From assembly GCA_900751035.1 (NCBI GenBank), contig CAADSF010000008.1:1-7143 (forward strand): 7,143 bases of DNA, given 5' to 3'. The notes under the pieces were generated by a model. The model searched no databases. It was given only the letters and a program-made list of their open reading frames with translations, and was not told the DNA's origin. This document shows, piece by piece, positions 5,680 through 7,143 of the stretch (positions within the stretch are counted from its first letter, which is position 1; the number at the start of each line of letters is the position of its first letter). Source of the DNA: an uncultured Oscillospiraceae bacterium (lineage in GTDB: Bacteria > Bacillota > Clostridia > Oscillospirales > Oscillospiraceae). A program made the position numbers and the translations under genes.

Positions 5680-7112
5680 AAATCGCAGTAGTTGCCTCTG
5701 AGGCCGCGCCGTTCGTCAAGACCGGCGGCCTCGGCGACGTGATGCAGGCCCTTCCGCTTGCGCTTTCTCAGCAGAAGAACACCTATGTCAGCCTCTTTAT
5801 CCCGTATTACAGCCAAATCAAGTATTCCGGCAAGTGGCAGGCAGAATTTTTAGGCGCGTTTGACGTGCCGCTGGCCTGGCGGCGGGAGTACGTGGGACTC
5901 TTGCGGCTCAAGAGCCGGAGAAAGAAGCTCAAGGTCTATTTTATCGACAACGAGCACTATTTCAACCGCGGCGGCATTTACGGCTTTGCTGACGACGGCG
6001 AGCGCTACGCCTATTTCAGCAAGGCTGTCCTCGCCGCGATGAACTATCTGGAGCTCCGGCCTGACGTTGTCAGCTGCCACGACTGGCAGGCAGCGCTCAT
6101 CCCGCTGCTGCTGAAAACGGAATACCGCGGCTGCTTCCCGGATACGAAGAGCGTATTTACCATCCACAACATTGAGTATCAGGGCAAGTGCAATCTGCAG
6201 TTCAACTATGACGTGCTGGGCCTCGGAGCAGGCTGTGACGAGATTCTCCGCTTTGACGACTGCACGAACTTCATGAAATCCGCCATCGTCACAGCCGACC
6301 GCGTGACGACCGTTTCCGAGACATACGCACAGGAACTGCGGTATCCATACTATTCCCATGGTTTGGACGGCGTTCTGCAAAGCAGAGGCTCCGACTTCTC
6401 CGGCATCACCAACGGCATCGATATGCAGATATTCGACCCTGCAAAACTTGAAAATATCGCGCAGAATTACACCGCAAAGACGCTCTGCGAGGGCAAAATC
6501 GCCAACAAGCTCGCGCTGCAGCAGCGCGTCGGCCTGCCGGAGGACAGGGATGTAGCCGTTTTGGCCATGGTCACGCGTCTTGTCGGGCACAAGGGTATTG
6601 ATTTGCTGTGCTACATTGCCGAGCGCCTGATCCAGCGCCGCATCCAGCTCGTCATCATCGGCACGGGCGAAGAGAAATACGAATGGTACTTGAATACGCT
6701 GCATGAGCGGTTCGGTGATAAGGTCTCCGTCAATCTGCTCTTTGACGGCGGGCTTGCGAACCTTGTCTACGCGGCGTCTGATCTGTATCTCATGCCGTCG
6801 AAATCCGAGCCCTGCGGCCTGTCGCAGCTGATCGCCATGCGCATGGGCTCCGTCCCGGTCGTCAATGCGACGGGCGGCCTCAAGGATACGGTCTGGCCGT
6901 ACAACGAAGCGGATGAGACTGGACGCGGCTTTACCTTCCAGAGCTATAACGCAGACGATTTCCTCGCCGCCATTGACCGTGCGCTTGCGCTGTATTATAA
7001 TGAGCCGGAAAAATGGCTGCGCCTCGCTGAAAACGATATGGCAGTCAATTCCAGTTGGGATGTTCCGGCCCAGAAATACATGACGCTGTTCCAGAATACC
7101 TGCGGACAGTAA
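5676..7112 (+). CDS. glgA: Glycogen synthase (ADP-glucose-dependent)
   Basis: GlgA (GT5 family, GT-B fold) transfers glucose from ADP-glucose to the non-reducing end of an alpha-1,4-glucan. Length is 478 residues, typical of the family. The N-terminal domain has KTGGLGDV (15-22), the acceptor/ADP-glucose-binding signature, then HDWQAAL (135-141), FTIHNIEYQG (161-170), TVSETYAQE (212-220) and NGID (246-249). The C-terminal domain has VTRLVGHKGIDL (299-310) with Arg301 and Lys306, and PSKSEPCGLSQL (374-385) with the catalytic Glu378. TGGLKDTV (399-406) binds the donor phosphate. Position 397 is Asn where Arg is usual (VVNATGG instead of the common VRxTGG). The ATG overlaps the glgD stop by four bases (ATGA), with AAGGAG (5663-5668) inside glgD, so translation is likely coupled. 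The frame is intact. Confidence 0.98.
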   Translation: MKIAVVASEAAPFVKTGGLGDVMQALPLALSQQKNTYVSLFIPYYSQIKYSGKWQAEFLGAFDVPLAWRREYVGLLRLKSRRKKLKVYFIDNEHYFNRGGIYGFADDGERYAYFSKAVLAAMNYLELRPDVVSCHDWQAALIPLLLKTEYRGCFPDTKSVFTIHNIEYQGKCNLQFNYDVLGLGAGCDEILRFDDCTNFMKSAIVTADRVTTVSETYAQELRYPYYSHGLDGVLQSRGSDFSGITNGIDMQIFDPAKLENIAQNYTAKTLCEGKIANKLALQQRVGLPEDRDVAVLAMVTRLVGHKGIDLLCYIAERLIQRRIQLVIIGTGEEKYEWYLNTLHERFGDKVSVNLLFDGGLANLVYAASDLYLMPSKSEPCGLSQLIAMRMGSVPVVNATGGLKDTVWPYNEADETGRGFTFQSYNADDFLAAIDRALALYYNEPEKWLRLAENDMAVNSSWDVPAQKYMTLFQNTCGQ

Positions 7113-7143
7113 ACGCATTTGAACCAAAGATATTTAGAGAAAA
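7113..7143 (+). other. Downstream tail after glgA, no feature seen
   Basis: Thirty-one bases follow the glgA stop. They hold no ribosome-binding site, hairpin or T-tract, so no terminator for the glg operon is visible before the window ends. A further operon gene or a terminator may lie just outside. Confidence 0.6.

Noticed and set aside
5850..7127. A 425-codon open frame on the minus strand opposite glgA
   Set aside because: It is a mirror of the glgA coding pattern without recognisable motifs; glgA is certain on the other strand.

Overview
The window reads as a chromosomal segment of a low-to-mid GC Gram-positive anaerobe, most likely a Clostridia member (Oscillospiraceae/Lachnospiraceae-like gut Firmicute). 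Four things point there: a T-box riboswitch (essentially a Gram-positive device), the paired GlgC/GlgD ADP-glucose pyrophosphorylase subunits typical of Firmicutes, strong AGGAGG ribosome-binding sites, and the gene order glgB-glgC-glgD-glgA. The taxon is inferred from style and gene content, not from a search.

Layout. Bases 1-922 (minus strand) hold the first 307 residues of an AMP-forming acyl-CoA synthetase that runs off the left edge. Bases about 952-1264 (minus strand) hold its promoter and a complete T-box leader: a stem I with AG bulge, distal loop and specifier loop, an antiterminator carrying UGGU, and a competing intrinsic terminator. Bases about 1265-1439 hold a short spacer with a 15-bp palindrome, then a strong promoter and a 5' leader for the glycogen genes. 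Bases 1440-7112 (plus strand) hold four tightly packed, intact genes: glgB (branching enzyme), glgC (catalytic ADP-glucose pyrophosphorylase), glgD (its non-catalytic partner) and glgA (glycogen synthase). The last 31 bases show no gene and no terminator, so the operon may continue to the right, for example into glgP as in Bacillus.

How it works. GlgC with GlgD makes ADP-glucose from glucose-1-phosphate and ATP. GlgA polymerises it into alpha-1,4-glucan, and GlgB introduces alpha-1,6 branches. A 39-bp gap, a 19-bp gap and a 4-bp stop/start overlap suggest one polycistronic transcript driven from the promoter at 1333-1361. The divergent ligase gene is controlled separately, at transcription termination, by an uncharged tRNA. 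The best reading of the specifier loop is tyrosine (UAC), with threonine (ACC) as the alternative.

The glycogen genes are ordinary. The element most worth a second look is the T-box in front of a fatty/aryl-acid-type CoA ligase, because most T-box targets are aminoacyl-tRNA synthetases, amino-acid biosynthesis genes or transporters. I did not find a clearly new multi-gene system here.
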